Source: Mycobacteroides sp. CBMA 271 (GTDB lineage Bacteria; Actinomycetota; Actinomycetes; Mycobacteriales; Mycobacteriaceae). Taken from it: 64,000 nt of DNA. This document shows, in pieces, positions 1 to 7,983 of the stretch. A program made the translations under genes and the position numbers. The first letter of the stretch is position 1. Each line of letters opens with the position of its first letter. Location of the stretch: positions 558,001 to 622,000 of the forward strand of contig NZ_VTHB01000002.1 in NCBI RefSeq assembly GCF_009729205.1. The letters run 5' to 3'. The notes beneath the pieces are model-generated. The model had not been told where the DNA came from, did no database searches, and was given only the letters and a program-made list of their open reading frames with translations.

Positions 1-808
1 TGGTCACCGCGAGCACGGTCAACCCCACCAACGCGACCCCAACCAGCGCGGCTATGCCGATCATCGTCTTGAGTGGCCGCCCGATCATCGAGATGACAAT
101 GGCGCGACTGTTCTCGGCGAAGGTGGCCGAGGTCAGTGCGTCCGCACCTGGGACCTGCTCACGGACCGAGGTCGCCACCTGATCGGCCGTGAATCCATCG
201 GCGGGCTGAACGAGGAAGTAGGACACACGATTTCCGGCCCGCAACAAGTGTGCGGCGTCCGGCAGGGAGATGAATGCGTAGAAGTTGCCCACAGCAGCCG
301 TCTGATTCGATAGTCCGACGACCGTGAAATCGCCGTCCACGAGCTGCACGGTATCGCCGACGTGAATCTTGTTCTTCTTGGCCAACACCCTGTCCAGCAC
401 GACCTCGCCGGAGCCGGCGACGTTACGCCCCTCCGACAGCGACCAGGGGCCGCCCACGCCGGTACCCGTGTCGTATCCGACGACGAAATACGCTGTGTGC
501 CCGCCGTTGTGCACAAAATCGGACGGCAGGCCGAGGATCGGGTCGGTCGACCGCACCCCGGGGACGTTCTGCAGCTGGCCCTTGGCGTCGCCGGGCAGCC
601 AAGACACCGCGCGGAACATCTGAGTCACACCGGGCTGCACCACCCACACCGCCCCCTTGGAGTGGTCGATGTAGGTGGTCACCTGCTGGGTGGTGCCCAC
701 GAAGATGCCGGACATCACCAACACCAGGATGACTGCGACGGCCACCCCGATAACCGACAGGACGAACCGGGCGCGCTCGGCCACCAGGTTTTTGACGGCG
801 ACGATCAC
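1..808 (-). CDS. FtsX-like ABC transporter permease (partial, C-terminus off the left edge)
   Basis: The visible 269 residues start with a GTG whose bases overlap the TGA of the upstream cysteine desulfurase gene (GTGA), which fixes the start and implies translational coupling. A hydrophobic segment at about residues 12-34 is followed by a long soluble region of roughly 200 residues resembling the MacB/FtsX periplasmic core, and then by the beginning of a second membrane segment near residue 250. This is the usual layout of a MacB/LolC-type permease, which works with a cytoplasmic ATPase to move substrates out of the membrane rather than to import them. No ATPase is visible; it may lie beyond the left edge. 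The gene is fourth in an operon with a LuxE-like ligase, an IscU-like protein and a cysteine desulfurase, suggesting export of whatever those enzymes make. The substrate is unknown. Confidence 0.8.
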   Translation of the reverse strand, partial: MIVAVKNLVAERARFVLSVIGVAVAVILVLVMSGIFVGTTQQVTTYIDHSKGAVWVVQPGVTQMFRAVSWLPGDAKGQLQNVPGVRSTDPILGLPSDFVHNGGHTAYFVVGYDTGTGVGGPWSLSEGRNVAGSGEVVLDRVLAKKNKIHVGDTVQLVDGDFTVVGLSNQTAAVGNFYAFISLPDAAHLLRAGNRVSYFLVQPADGFTADQVATSVREQVPGADALTSATFAENSRAIVISMIGRPLKTMIGIAALVGVALVGLTVLAVT

Positions 809-2004
809 CGCGCCATACCTCCCGCTACGGCGCGCAACCGCGCAACCGCCCGAGTGGTAACCGCGATGACCGTTTCCACATCCTCCGGCGATACGCCCGG
901 CCCCAGAGAGAATCGCACGGTGGCACGGGCTTGATCCTCGGTGAGCCGCATCGCCTGCAAGACATGGGAAACCGAGTCTTCTCCGGCATGACACGCCGAT
1001 CCGGTAGACACGTAAATACCGTGCATGTCGAGATAGTCGGCCAGGGTATCTGCACGAATACCCTCGAAACGCACACTGACGGTCTCCTCCAACACTGGCT
1101 CGGCCACGTTGAGATGGACCCCGCCCACCGCACGCAGCCCGTCGATCAGCTGCTCACGTCGATCCCGCACGTCCAGGCGGTAATCCATCGACACCCTGCG
1201 CAGACACACCTCGACCGCGGCTGCCATACCGAGTGCCCCCGGCACGTTCTCGGTACCCGCGCGCAGCCGGTTCTCCTGCGGGCCTCCGCGCATCACGGGC
1301 GACAGCCGATGTCCGCTCCGGATGACCAACGCACCCATTCCGCGCGGGCCGCCAAACTTGTGCCCCGATACCGAGATCATGGTGGCACCAACGCCTGTCA
1401 GGTCCAACTTGCCTGCGGTATGCACAGCATCGACGTGGAATGCGATACCCCGCCGCGCCGCGACACCGGCGATCTCCCCCACGGGCTGGACGGCACCCGT
1501 CTCGTTGTTGGCGTGCATTACCGAGACCAGCACCGTATCGGGGCGCAGTGCACGTGCCACCGCCTCGGCGTCGACGTGTCCCGACGACGCGGGATCTACG
1601 AACGTCACCTCGACACCCAGGTCGTGCAGCGCGCGGGCGTTGGCAAGGATGGCAGGGTGCTCGATGGAGGTGGTCACCAGGTGGCCCCGAAATCCCACGG
1701 CTGCAAAGGTTCCCCACAACGCCAGCGTGTTCGCTTCGCTGCCTCCGGAGGTCAACACCACCTCGCCGGAATCGGCGCCGAACATCCGCGCGATGGTATG
1801 GCGCGCGACGGCGAGAGCATCGGCGGCGTCACGTCCGGCGCCGTGGCGGCTCGACGGGTTGCCCACCAGCCGGTGGGCGTCCTGCATAGCCTGCGCGGCG
1901 TCGGGGTGCAGTGGCGCGGTGGCGGCGTAATCCAGATAGATCTCGGACGGCGCTGCCTGGACGGGCGGGCTAAGAACCAGGGATGGTGCTGACATCTTCG
2001 TCAA
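805..2004 (-). CDS. Cysteine desulfurase (NifS/IscS-like)
   Basis: A 399-residue class V aminotransferase-fold enzyme that should remove sulfur from cysteine as a persulfide using PLP. The PLP lysine is K216 in SGHKFGGPRG; the catalytic cysteine is C338 in STGSACHAGED; HVDAVHTAGK and NPSSRHGAGR are the usual cofactor and substrate segments. Length is normal for the NifS/IscS group. The start overlaps the end of the upstream IscU-like gene by about 35 bases (an alternative ATG at 1995 also overlaps), and its stop overlaps the permease start, so the four genes behave as one operon. The neighbour is a scaffold-like protein with an incomplete cysteine set, so the sulfur may go to a dedicated product rather than to general Fe-S assembly; that is inference. 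Confidence 0.92.
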   Translation of the reverse strand: MTKMSAPSLVLSPPVQAAPSEIYLDYAATAPLHPDAAQAMQDAHRLVGNPSSRHGAGRDAADALAVARHTIARMFGADSGEVVLTSGGSEANTLALWGTFAAVGFRGHLVTTSIEHPAILANARALHDLGVEVTFVDPASSGHVDAEAVARALRPDTVLVSVMHANNETGAVQPVGEIAGVAARRGIAFHVDAVHTAGKLDLTGVGATMISVSGHKFGGPRGMGALVIRSGHRLSPVMRGGPQENRLRAGTENVPGALGMAAAVEVCLRRVSMDYRLDVRDRREQLIDGLRAVGGVHLNVAEPVLEETVSVRFEGIRADTLADYLDMHGIYVSTGSACHAGEDSVSHVLQAMRLTEDQARATVRFSLGPGVSPEDVETVIAVTTRAVARLRAVAGGMAR

Positions 2005-2371
2005 TTCCGTTGCGGTAGTTGTTGGCTAGACGGCGCGCGACATCGGCGCCGAGGGCGGCGACATGCTGCTGTTCGGGCGAGAAGCCTCCCGACCAATCGG
2101 CGATCTGGGTCGCCTCGACGGTCGCGATCGCTTCCACCGGCAGTCCGACGAGACGCTCAGTGAGAATGGACGCCACCGCCAAGGAGGCCGAGCACCCATA
2201 AGCCTCAAATCCCATCTGGCTGACGGCGTCATCGCGGATCTTGGCGGTCAGCAGAATCTGATCCCCGCACACCGGGTTGCCGATGAAGGCGGTCACATCG
2301 GCCTGCGCCAAGCGCCCAGAGTTACGGGGGTTGGTGAAGTGATCAACCACCGTAGGACTGAACCGGGGCAC
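1970..2371 (-). CDS. IscU/NifU N-terminal-like scaffold protein with only two of three ligand cysteines
   Basis: A 133-residue protein of the IscU/NifU-N family. The first ligand region is NPVCGDQI (C35 with the conserved D37) and the second is YGCSASLAVAS (C60). At the place of the third IscU cysteine, in QHVAALGADV, there is a valine (V104). IscU uses all three cysteines to hold an assembling [2Fe-2S] cluster, so this protein is either a degenerate scaffold or a sulfur carrier. The GTG start overlaps by one base the TAG of the upstream LuxE-like gene (TAGTG). It sits directly before the cysteine desulfurase, its expected sulfur donor. Confidence 0.85.
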   Translation of the reverse strand: MPRFSPTVVDHFTNPRNSGRLAQADVTAFIGNPVCGDQILLTAKIRDDAVSQMGFEAYGCSASLAVASILTERLVGLPVEAIATVEATQIADWSGGFSPEQQHVAALGADVARRLANNYRNGIDEDVSTIPGS

Positions 2372-3516
2372 TAGACCCCGACTCCGGTGTTCGCCAGTTC
2401 ACACTCGGTGACGACTTCCCGTGAGTCTATGTACTTTTCGATGCTCACGGCGCAGCAGCCCAGCTCCGCGCCTTGACGGCGGCGACGGAACTTCACGGTC
2501 TGTCCGGTGCGACCGCAGGGGCAGTCGCCTTCGTCCACCTCACCGATATCGTCGGACAGCAGGAAGCCCGGGTACGCGGTGTTCAGTGCGTCGAGGATTG
2601 CTATCCCGCCGGTTTTGCCCGGCCCCAGCTCGATGGAGGCATCGGTGACGTCCCGGATCGAGATGTAGCACCATGGCGGCACATGCTTGCGCTGATGCTC
2701 GCACTCGATGGCGAGCATGTTCGACTCGATCATCCCGTACATGTCGCGGATGCGGGTGCGGTCAATGCCGAACACTCGCTGCGCCTTCTCGTTGAAGTCG
2801 TCGCGCCCGATGGAATTACCGGTGTACTGCTTCCACCCACCGAGCATGATGATCAGCGATTCAGGATCGAGGCTGAGCGGAATATCCTCCAGTTCCAGGT
2901 ATTTGAGGAAGCGCGCGATGATGAACGGCGGACCGATGAGGTGCCGCGTCATCCGCCCCTCCCAGCTCTGCAGTTGCGCCAGGGCCTCCTCGGGGTCGAA
3001 GGAGTACTCACGCACGATGTAGCGGTGGTCGTCCAACATTCCGGTGAGGAGATTGAAGATCTTCACCATGCCCATCTCCGGCACCTCGGCGGTGGACGGG
3101 CACAGGAACAGTCCCGCGCCCTGCGAGATTCCGAAGAAGTCCCGGTATCCGCCGAAGATTCCGACCGAGGCCCGAGTGACTGTCGTCGCGTCGCGCCGGG
3201 CCACCGACGGCACTCCGCTGGTGCCGGTGGAACGGATCTCGATCTCGACGTCCTCAAGCCCGCAGGTCATGAGCACGTGTGCCCCAGCCTGTTTGAACAT
3301 GCTGACCGGAAGCAGCGGGATCCGGTGCAGATCCGACCATCCGTGGATGTCACTCGGGGTGAGGCCCACGGCGTCGCATTGGGCCCGGTAGAAGCCGTTG
3401 CGTTCGAAGTGCGCCGCGAATGATTCGCGCACCACATCGGTGAGCGACCGCTGCCACTCGTCACGCGCCACCCGAAGGGCGTCCCCGGGCATCCCCAGCA
3501 TGGTGACCAAATCCAC
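2371..3516 (-). CDS. LuxE-like acyl-protein synthetase / ANL-superfamily ligase
   Basis: A 381-residue protein resembling LuxE (acyl-protein synthetase), which activates a fatty acid as acyl-AMP and passes it to a cysteine of its own. Signatures are the phosphate-binding segment RSTGTSGVPSV, the segment YGMIESN like the ANL YGxTE motif, LLSDDIGEVDEGDC with a CPCGRTG motif, and a cysteine at about residue 372, nine residues from the C-terminus. LuxE also carries its acylated cysteine close to its C-terminus. I chose the GTG at 3516 because AAAGGAG lies 7 bases upstream; longer upstream starts have no such site and would overlap the divergent promoter. It is first in the LuxE / IscU-like / NifS-like / permease operon, divergent from a carboxyltransferase gene. 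Substrate unknown. Confidence 0.8.
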   Translation of the reverse strand: MDLVTMLGMPGDALRVARDEWQRSLTDVVRESFAAHFERNGFYRAQCDAVGLTPSDIHGWSDLHRIPLLPVSMFKQAGAHVLMTCGLEDVEIEIRSTGTSGVPSVARRDATTVTRASVGIFGGYRDFFGISQGAGLFLCPSTAEVPEMGMVKIFNLLTGMLDDHRYIVREYSFDPEEALAQLQSWEGRMTRHLIGPPFIIARFLKYLELEDIPLSLDPESLIIMLGGWKQYTGNSIGRDDFNEKAQRVFGIDRTRIRDMYGMIESNMLAIECEHQRKHVPPWCYISIRDVTDASIELGPGKTGGIAILDALNTAYPGFLLSDDIGEVDEGDCPCGRTGQTVKFRRRRQGAELGCCAVSIEKYIDSREVVTECELANTGVGV

Positions 3517-3646
3517 TGCACATCTCCTTTGACTGCTCTCGTGCCCGCTGCCCACAGAGGGCACCGGTGGAGTGGTCGAATCATGGTGAGGAAAAGTTCC
3601 CGCAGATTCTCGGGTGTTCTGCGAGCGGTATGGAAGAGTCCGCACC
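3517..3646. promoter_or_regulatory. Divergent intergenic region, LuxE-like operon and carboxyltransferase gene
   Basis: The 130 bases between two divergent starts must carry both promoters. The only elements I can place are the ribosome binding sites: AAAGGAG (minus strand, 3524-3530) for the LuxE-like gene and GGAAGAG about 8 bases before the ATG at 3647. No convincing palindrome is visible. Confidence 0.5.
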
Positions 3647-5191
3647 ATGGCCGATGAACCCTTGCGCGACGACCATGCCGAGCTACTGCGGAGACGCGCG
3701 CTCACCGAGGACGCGGCCCGGCCGGAGGCGGTTGCCCGCCGTCACAGCGCGGGTGGTCGCACCGCCCGGGAAAACATCGCCGATCTGGTCGATGACGGAT
3801 CGTTCGTCGAGTACGGACGATTCGCCATTGCCGCGCAACGCCACCGGCGCGAGGTCGCCGATTTGATCGCCCGCACACCCGCCGACGGTCTCGTCGCCGG
3901 CACCGCGCGGATCGCAGGCAATCCGTGCGCCGTGCTGTCCTACGACTACACCGTGCTGGCCGGAACGCAGGGCGCACTCGGTCACCACAAGAAGGACAGG
4001 CTCTTCGATCTGATCGAGCGCATGAAGCTCCCGACGGTGTTCTTCGCCGAGGGCGGCGGCGGACGTCCGGGCGACACCGATTACCCCGTGGTGTCGATGC
4101 TCGATGTCCGCGCGTTCAAGTTGTGGGCAGCGCTATCGGGAGTGGTGCCACGCATCTCGGTGGTCAAGGGCAGGTGTTTCGCGGGTAACGCCGTGATCGC
4201 GGGGTGCTCCGATCTGATCGTGGCCACCAAGGACACGTCCATCGGCATGGGTGGCCCCGCCATGATCGCCGGCGGAGGGCTCGGCGAGGTACATCCCGAC
4301 GACGTGGGACCGCTGTCGGTGCAATCGCCCAACGGCGTAGTCGATGTGGTCGTCGACGACGAGGAACAGGCCGTGGCCGTCGCCAAACGGCTGCTCGGCT
4401 ACTTCCAGGGTCCGATAGCACCCGGTCCGGTGGCCGACCAAACCCTTTTGCGGACAATGATTCCCGAACGGGCGCGGCGCGCCTACCCGGTGGGTCCCGT
4501 CATCGAAACGCTGGCCGACGAGGGTTCGGTGACGTTCCTGCGCGAGAAGTTCGCCCCCGAGATGGTGACCGCGTTAGCACGTATCGAGGGCCGCGCCGTC
4601 GGCGTCCTCGCCAATAACTCCATGGTGATGGCCGGGGCGATCACCGCCGCCGCATCGGACAAGGCGGCCAGATTCCTCCAGTTGTGCGATGCGTTCGGGC
4701 TGCCTGTGCTCTCGCTGGTCGACTGCCCGGGATACATGGTGGGTCCCGCGGCGGAGGCAGATGCGTTGGTGCGACGGGCATCTCGCATGCTGGTCGCCGG
4801 AGCAGTGCTGCGTGTACCGCTGGTCGCGGTCATCCTGCGCCGCGGGTATGGCCTGGGCGCTCAGGCCATGACCGGCGGCAGCCTGCAGGAGCCGCTACTC
4901 ACCGTGGCCTGGCCCGGCGCACATCTGGGCCCCATGGGCCTGGAAGGCGCGGTGCGGCTGGGACTGCGCAAGGAGCTGGAGGCGATTCCCGACGAGGCGG
5001 CCCGGGAAGAAGCGGTGCGTCAGGCCACTGCCGCGGCACAGGAGAACGCCAAGGCGCTCAACGCCGCTCAGATCTTCGAGATCGACGACGTGATCGACCC
5101 GGCCGAGACGCGAATGCTCATCGCATCGACCTTCGCGGCGGCCACGCGGGAGCCGCTACCGCCGCGCAGGTCCGTCGTCGATACGTGGTAA
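3647..5191 (+). CDS. Acyl-CoA carboxylase beta subunit (biotin-dependent carboxyltransferase)
   Basis: A 514-residue carboxyltransferase of the PccB/AccD type, with both crotonase-like halves in one chain. The N-terminal half has RHSAGGRTARENIADL and FFAEGGGGRPGDTD; the C-terminal half has LVDCPGYMVGPAAEADALVRRASRM and RRGYGLGAQAMTGG, which form the acyl-CoA and biotin sites in this family. It should transfer carboxylate from biotin on an alpha subunit to an acyl-CoA; no biotin carboxylase is nearby, so the partner is encoded elsewhere. The ATG at 3647 has GGAAGAG 8 bases upstream. It is divergent from the LuxE-like operon and convergent with the carotenoid oxygenase gene. Substrate length cannot be told from sequence alone. 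Confidence 0.9.
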   Translation: MADEPLRDDHAELLRRRALTEDAARPEAVARRHSAGGRTARENIADLVDDGSFVEYGRFAIAAQRHRREVADLIARTPADGLVAGTARIAGNPCAVLSYDYTVLAGTQGALGHHKKDRLFDLIERMKLPTVFFAEGGGGRPGDTDYPVVSMLDVRAFKLWAALSGVVPRISVVKGRCFAGNAVIAGCSDLIVATKDTSIGMGGPAMIAGGGLGEVHPDDVGPLSVQSPNGVVDVVVDDEEQAVAVAKRLLGYFQGPIAPGPVADQTLLRTMIPERARRAYPVGPVIETLADEGSVTFLREKFAPEMVTALARIEGRAVGVLANNSMVMAGAITAAASDKAARFLQLCDAFGLPVLSLVDCPGYMVGPAAEADALVRRASRMLVAGAVLRVPLVAVILRRGYGLGAQAMTGGSLQEPLLTVAWPGAHLGPMGLEGAVRLGLRKELEAIPDEAAREEAVRQATAAAQENAKALNAAQIFEIDDVIDPAETRMLIASTFAAATREPLPPRRSVVDTW

Positions 5192-5208
5192 TTCCTTAGC
5201 GGAATGCC

Positions 5209-6651
5209 TCAGTTAGTGCTCGGCACCCAGTTGCCGTGGAATCCGCTGGGCACTCGGTGCGGCAGTTTGATGCTCGCGATGTCTTCGAGGGTTTGGGCGT
5301 CGAGGATAGCTAGCTCGCTGCGGTCGGTCGTCCTGTCGTAGAGGTAGCCCATCAGCACGCCGTCATCCTCCGCCGAGGTATCCGATGACGGATGAAACAC
5401 AAACTCTCCCAATGCCTTATCCGCGCCAAAGGACCGAACCACGGAGCCACCACCGACAAAGTCATGCTTGTACAGCGTGCCCACACCGGCAGCCCCCTCA
5501 CCGATAGCGGGTGCATATCCGTACCGGTGCCGCTGACCGATCACCCGCTCGTCGACCCGCGGGAACTCCTGGCCGCGGTCGTCGATCCGTGTTTCGCGGA
5601 CCTTCCCATCAGCCATGTCGACGACCCAACGGTCCAGCGTCGGCAGGCCCTCGTTGGGCCCGAGATGATCGGTGTCGAACATCTTCGGATGCCGCACCAG
5701 ATCGAGCACCACGGTGTCGCCCTCGTCGTACGCGTTGAGTGGGTGGAACACGTAGCACGGCTCGACGTCGAACCACCGGACGTCGGAGCTGCTTCCTTCG
5801 CGCGGCATGACCCCCACTCGCGCCGGGTACATCGGATTCCATGAGTAGGGCAGCCGACGGTCGGCGCCCGTGAGCAGTGGCTGCCGGGCGGCAATGGGGT
5901 CCGGGATGCGGATCCGGCCGATCAATGCCGAGAGCAGCAAGCGGGCCGGTAGCCGGAGGGCCCGCGGCACAGTCGCCGAGGCCGCCTGCGCGGCATCGAA
6001 GGTGACAGGCAGGTCGTAGAACACCACATGTTTCTCGGTCAGCGAGAAGTCATGCATCATGGGGCTGCCGCTCACCTCGATGTCGACGCTGCGCCGGGCG
6101 CGACCATCGGTGCCGATCACCGAATACTGGACATACCTCCCGCGATGCATGCTGTATGAAACCGCATGTAGCTCACCGGTTTTTGGATCACGCTTAGGAT
6201 GCGCGGTGTATCCGCCGGTCAGCGTGCCGTCGAAGTCACACACCCCCACGGTGTCCAGCTCATCGGTGAGCTCGTAGTTGGCAATTCCCCCTTCGATGAG
6301 CGCAATGGTCTTGCCGGCGTGGCCGACGACATTGGTATTGGCGCCCATCGGCGAGATCCGGAACTGACCCGCCGGGGCGTCTCCGCCCAGTTCCTTGGCG
6401 AGCTGGGGTGAGCGCACCCAACGGTTTCGGTACCACTCGGCCCTACCATCCCGGACACGAATACCGTGGACCATGCCGTCACCCATAAACCAGTGATACA
6501 GCTCGGGATCGATCTCACCGATCGGGTTGGGGCCGTTGCGCAGATAGCGGCCGTCCAGATGCGCGGGGATGGTGCCCACCACGTCCAGATCGGTCAGTGT
6601 GTATTCGTGTTCGAGCGGGGCGTGCTCGCCCTCGAGATAACGGTTCGTCAT
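5209..6651 (-). CDS. Carotenoid cleavage oxygenase family protein
   Basis: A 480-residue member of the RPE65/CCD family, non-haem Fe(II) dioxygenases that split alkene bonds in carotenoids, stilbenes or related compounds. The four iron-binding histidines are recognisable: H151 (TAHPKRD), H200 (MMHDFS), H303 (YVFHPLNAYDEGD) and H472 (GFHGNW). YLRNGPNPIG and HWFMGDGMVHG near the N-terminus are family hallmarks. It stands alone, convergent with the carboxyltransferase gene; the 17-base gap contains a short ATTCC/GGAAT hairpin that might serve both genes as a weak terminator. The substrate is unknown, and no carotenoid synthesis genes are in the window. Confidence 0.9.
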   Translation of the reverse strand: MTNRYLEGEHAPLEHEYTLTDLDVVGTIPAHLDGRYLRNGPNPIGEIDPELYHWFMGDGMVHGIRVRDGRAEWYRNRWVRSPQLAKELGGDAPAGQFRISPMGANTNVVGHAGKTIALIEGGIANYELTDELDTVGVCDFDGTLTGGYTAHPKRDPKTGELHAVSYSMHRGRYVQYSVIGTDGRARRSVDIEVSGSPMMHDFSLTEKHVVFYDLPVTFDAAQAASATVPRALRLPARLLLSALIGRIRIPDPIAARQPLLTGADRRLPYSWNPMYPARVGVMPREGSSSDVRWFDVEPCYVFHPLNAYDEGDTVVLDLVRHPKMFDTDHLGPNEGLPTLDRWVVDMADGKVRETRIDDRGQEFPRVDERVIGQRHRYGYAPAIGEGAAGVGTLYKHDFVGGGSVVRSFGADKALGEFVFHPSSDTSAEDDGVLMGYLYDRTTDRSELAILDAQTLEDIASIKLPHRVPSGFHGNWVPSTN

Positions 6652-6728
6652 GGCGAAACCTCACGTCGACGGGGTGCTCAACCTCTGTATAGCACCGGGG
6701 ACGTGCCGTGAACAGGGTGCAATGTGCG

Positions 6729-7421
6729 CTATTGCGACGCTTCGACGAACTCCCGTCGCCCGTAGTGCAGGCTCGCGTGTTGCCAGTCCCCGCCCGAGGA
6801 AGCGACCAACCGCCGGGCGGCGTCGACGTCCGCGATGTCGGCTACCAGGATCAACCATCCGTCCTCGGTAACCGACCCACCGACCAAGGCCTCGCGCGCA
6901 TCGACATCAGCGGCCAGCGCGTCGTGGAACCGCACCCGGTCGATTCCCGGAATCTCCACTGCCACAGCGTTTATCGCCGTATCCCCGGCCTGCAGATATT
7001 CGAAGGTCAGCACCGATTCCTGTCGGTACTGTTCACGCACCTGCTCGCCGATGCGTTGTAGATCGTCGCGATTCACGCACGCCAACTCGAAGGCCCGCGA
7101 GCGCTCGTAGGTCATGCGACCGCCATCCTGCGACCAATACACGCCGTCGACGGGTGTCGAGCGCACGGGCAGCACGAGGTTCTGGACCGTCATCACACTC
7201 ACCTGCAGTGAGAACTCGTCGAGAGGATCCTGCAGTCGACTATCCGCAGGGTCGGTGATCACTGCGGTGTTGTCGGTGGCGAAAAGCTCGGCCTGCGGCC
7301 GGGCCGGATCCCCCGGAACGCATGCCTGCGGGTCGGCGTGCGCGTACGCGGTGGGCGGCCCTCCCACGACGAGCGCCAGCACAGTAAGTCCGATCCCGAT
7401 CATGCGCGTCACTCTTTCCAT
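6729..7421 (-). CDS. Secreted protein of unknown function
   Basis: A 230-residue protein with a Sec-type signal peptide: MERVTR, a hydrophobic core and a likely cleavage after AYA near residue 27. The mature part is acidic and rich in beta-prone segments, with a cysteine close to each end of its first half (ACVPGD and ELACVNR), perhaps disulfide-linked in the cell envelope. I do not recognise a family. The start at 7421 gives the positively charged N-terminus expected of a signal peptide; a later ATG at 7403 would lose it. A long inverted repeat begins four bases upstream of the start and lies between this gene and the divergent PPOX gene. Confidence 0.7.
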   Translation of the reverse strand: MERVTRMIGIGLTVLALVVGGPPTAYAHADPQACVPGDPARPQAELFATDNTAVITDPADSRLQDPLDEFSLQVSVMTVQNLVLPVRSTPVDGVYWSQDGGRMTYERSRAFELACVNRDDLQRIGEQVREQYRQESVLTFEYLQAGDTAINAVAVEIPGIDRVRFHDALAADVDAREALVGGSVTEDGWLILVADIADVDAARRLVASSGGDWQHASLHYGRREFVEASQ

Positions 7422-7424
7422 TAT

Positions 7425-7487
7425 TTCGACACGCCCCCTTGTGGCGGAAGTGTGCGATACGAATCGGCCACAAGGCCGCGTGTCGAA
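7425..7487. repeat. Long inverted repeat in a divergent promoter region
   Basis: Arms at 7425-7445 and 7467-7487, 21 bases each with two mismatches, flank a 21-base loop. The outer halves are TTCGACACGC and GCGTGTCGAA; the inner halves are CTTGTGGC and GCCACAAG. It starts immediately upstream of the secreted-protein gene, so it could be a hairpin in that leader, an operator, or both. Confidence 0.6.
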
Positions 7488-7505
7488 GCGCCTGGTCGAG
7501 CCGAT

Positions 7506-7544
7506 TTGATGTGAAGTGCACTTGAGACCCTAGGTTCGGGATCC
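7506..7544 (+). promoter_or_regulatory. Putative leaderless promoter of the PPOX gene
   Basis: TAGGTT at 7531-7536 fits the mycobacterial -10 pattern TAnnnT and ends 8 bases before the ATG at 7545. TTGATG at 7506-7511 could act as -35. No Shine-Dalgarno sequence precedes the ATG, consistent with a transcript starting at the start codon. Confidence 0.45.
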
Positions 7545-7964
7545 ATGACCTCTATCCATGATTCGGCTGTCCGTGAGTTCCTCGACTCGAACCCCGCCCT
7601 GGTGGGGCAACTCGGATACCTCGGAGCCGATGGGCGACCGCTGGTGCTGCCCATCTGGTACCGGCTCACGGACGATCACCTGCAGTTCGTCACGCATCTG
7701 GATACCTTGAAAATCAAGGCGTTACAGCGTGATCCGCGCGCCGTCATCACGGTTGCGACGCCGACAGAGCCCTACCTCTACGTTCAGCTCCAGGGTGAGG
7801 CCAAGGTGGACCCCGACGAATCGACGGCACGCGCCGCGTTGCTCGATATCACCGCGCGGTATCTGGGAGCCGAGCGCGCCGAGGCATACGTCCGCGACCA
7901 TCACAGCGGACCCGGCGAAGTCGTCGTTCGCTTGCACCCGCTCCGCGTGCACGCGGGCCTCTGA
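7545..7964 (+). CDS. PPOX-class (pyridoxamine 5'-phosphate oxidase-like) flavin/F420-binding protein
   Basis: A 139-residue split-barrel protein. LGYLGADGRPLVLPIWYRLTD and FVTHLDTLKIKALQRDPRAVITV are typical of the FMN/F420-dependent PPOX proteins abundant in mycobacteria, where members reduce small molecules with F420H2 or bind flavin. The size matches the single-domain family. It lies 19 bases upstream of the HOD-like dioxygenase gene on the same strand, so the two are probably co-transcribed. Cofactor and substrate cannot be assigned. Confidence 0.85.
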   Translation: MTSIHDSAVREFLDSNPALVGQLGYLGADGRPLVLPIWYRLTDDHLQFVTHLDTLKIKALQRDPRAVITVATPTEPYLYVQLQGEAKVDPDESTARAALLDITARYLGAERAEAYVRDHHSGPGEVVVRLHPLRVHAGL

Positions 7965-7983
7965 CAGCCCAAGGAGACTCTCG

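Noticed and set aside
805..1992. Long plus-strand frame opposite the cysteine desulfurase
   Set aside because: The minus-strand protein has full catalytic motifs; the plus-strand translation has none.
2371..3705. Longer version of the LuxE-like protein starting at 3705
   Set aside because: The extra 63 residues overlap the divergent gene's start, are low-complexity, and the GTG at 3516 has an excellent Shine-Dalgarno.
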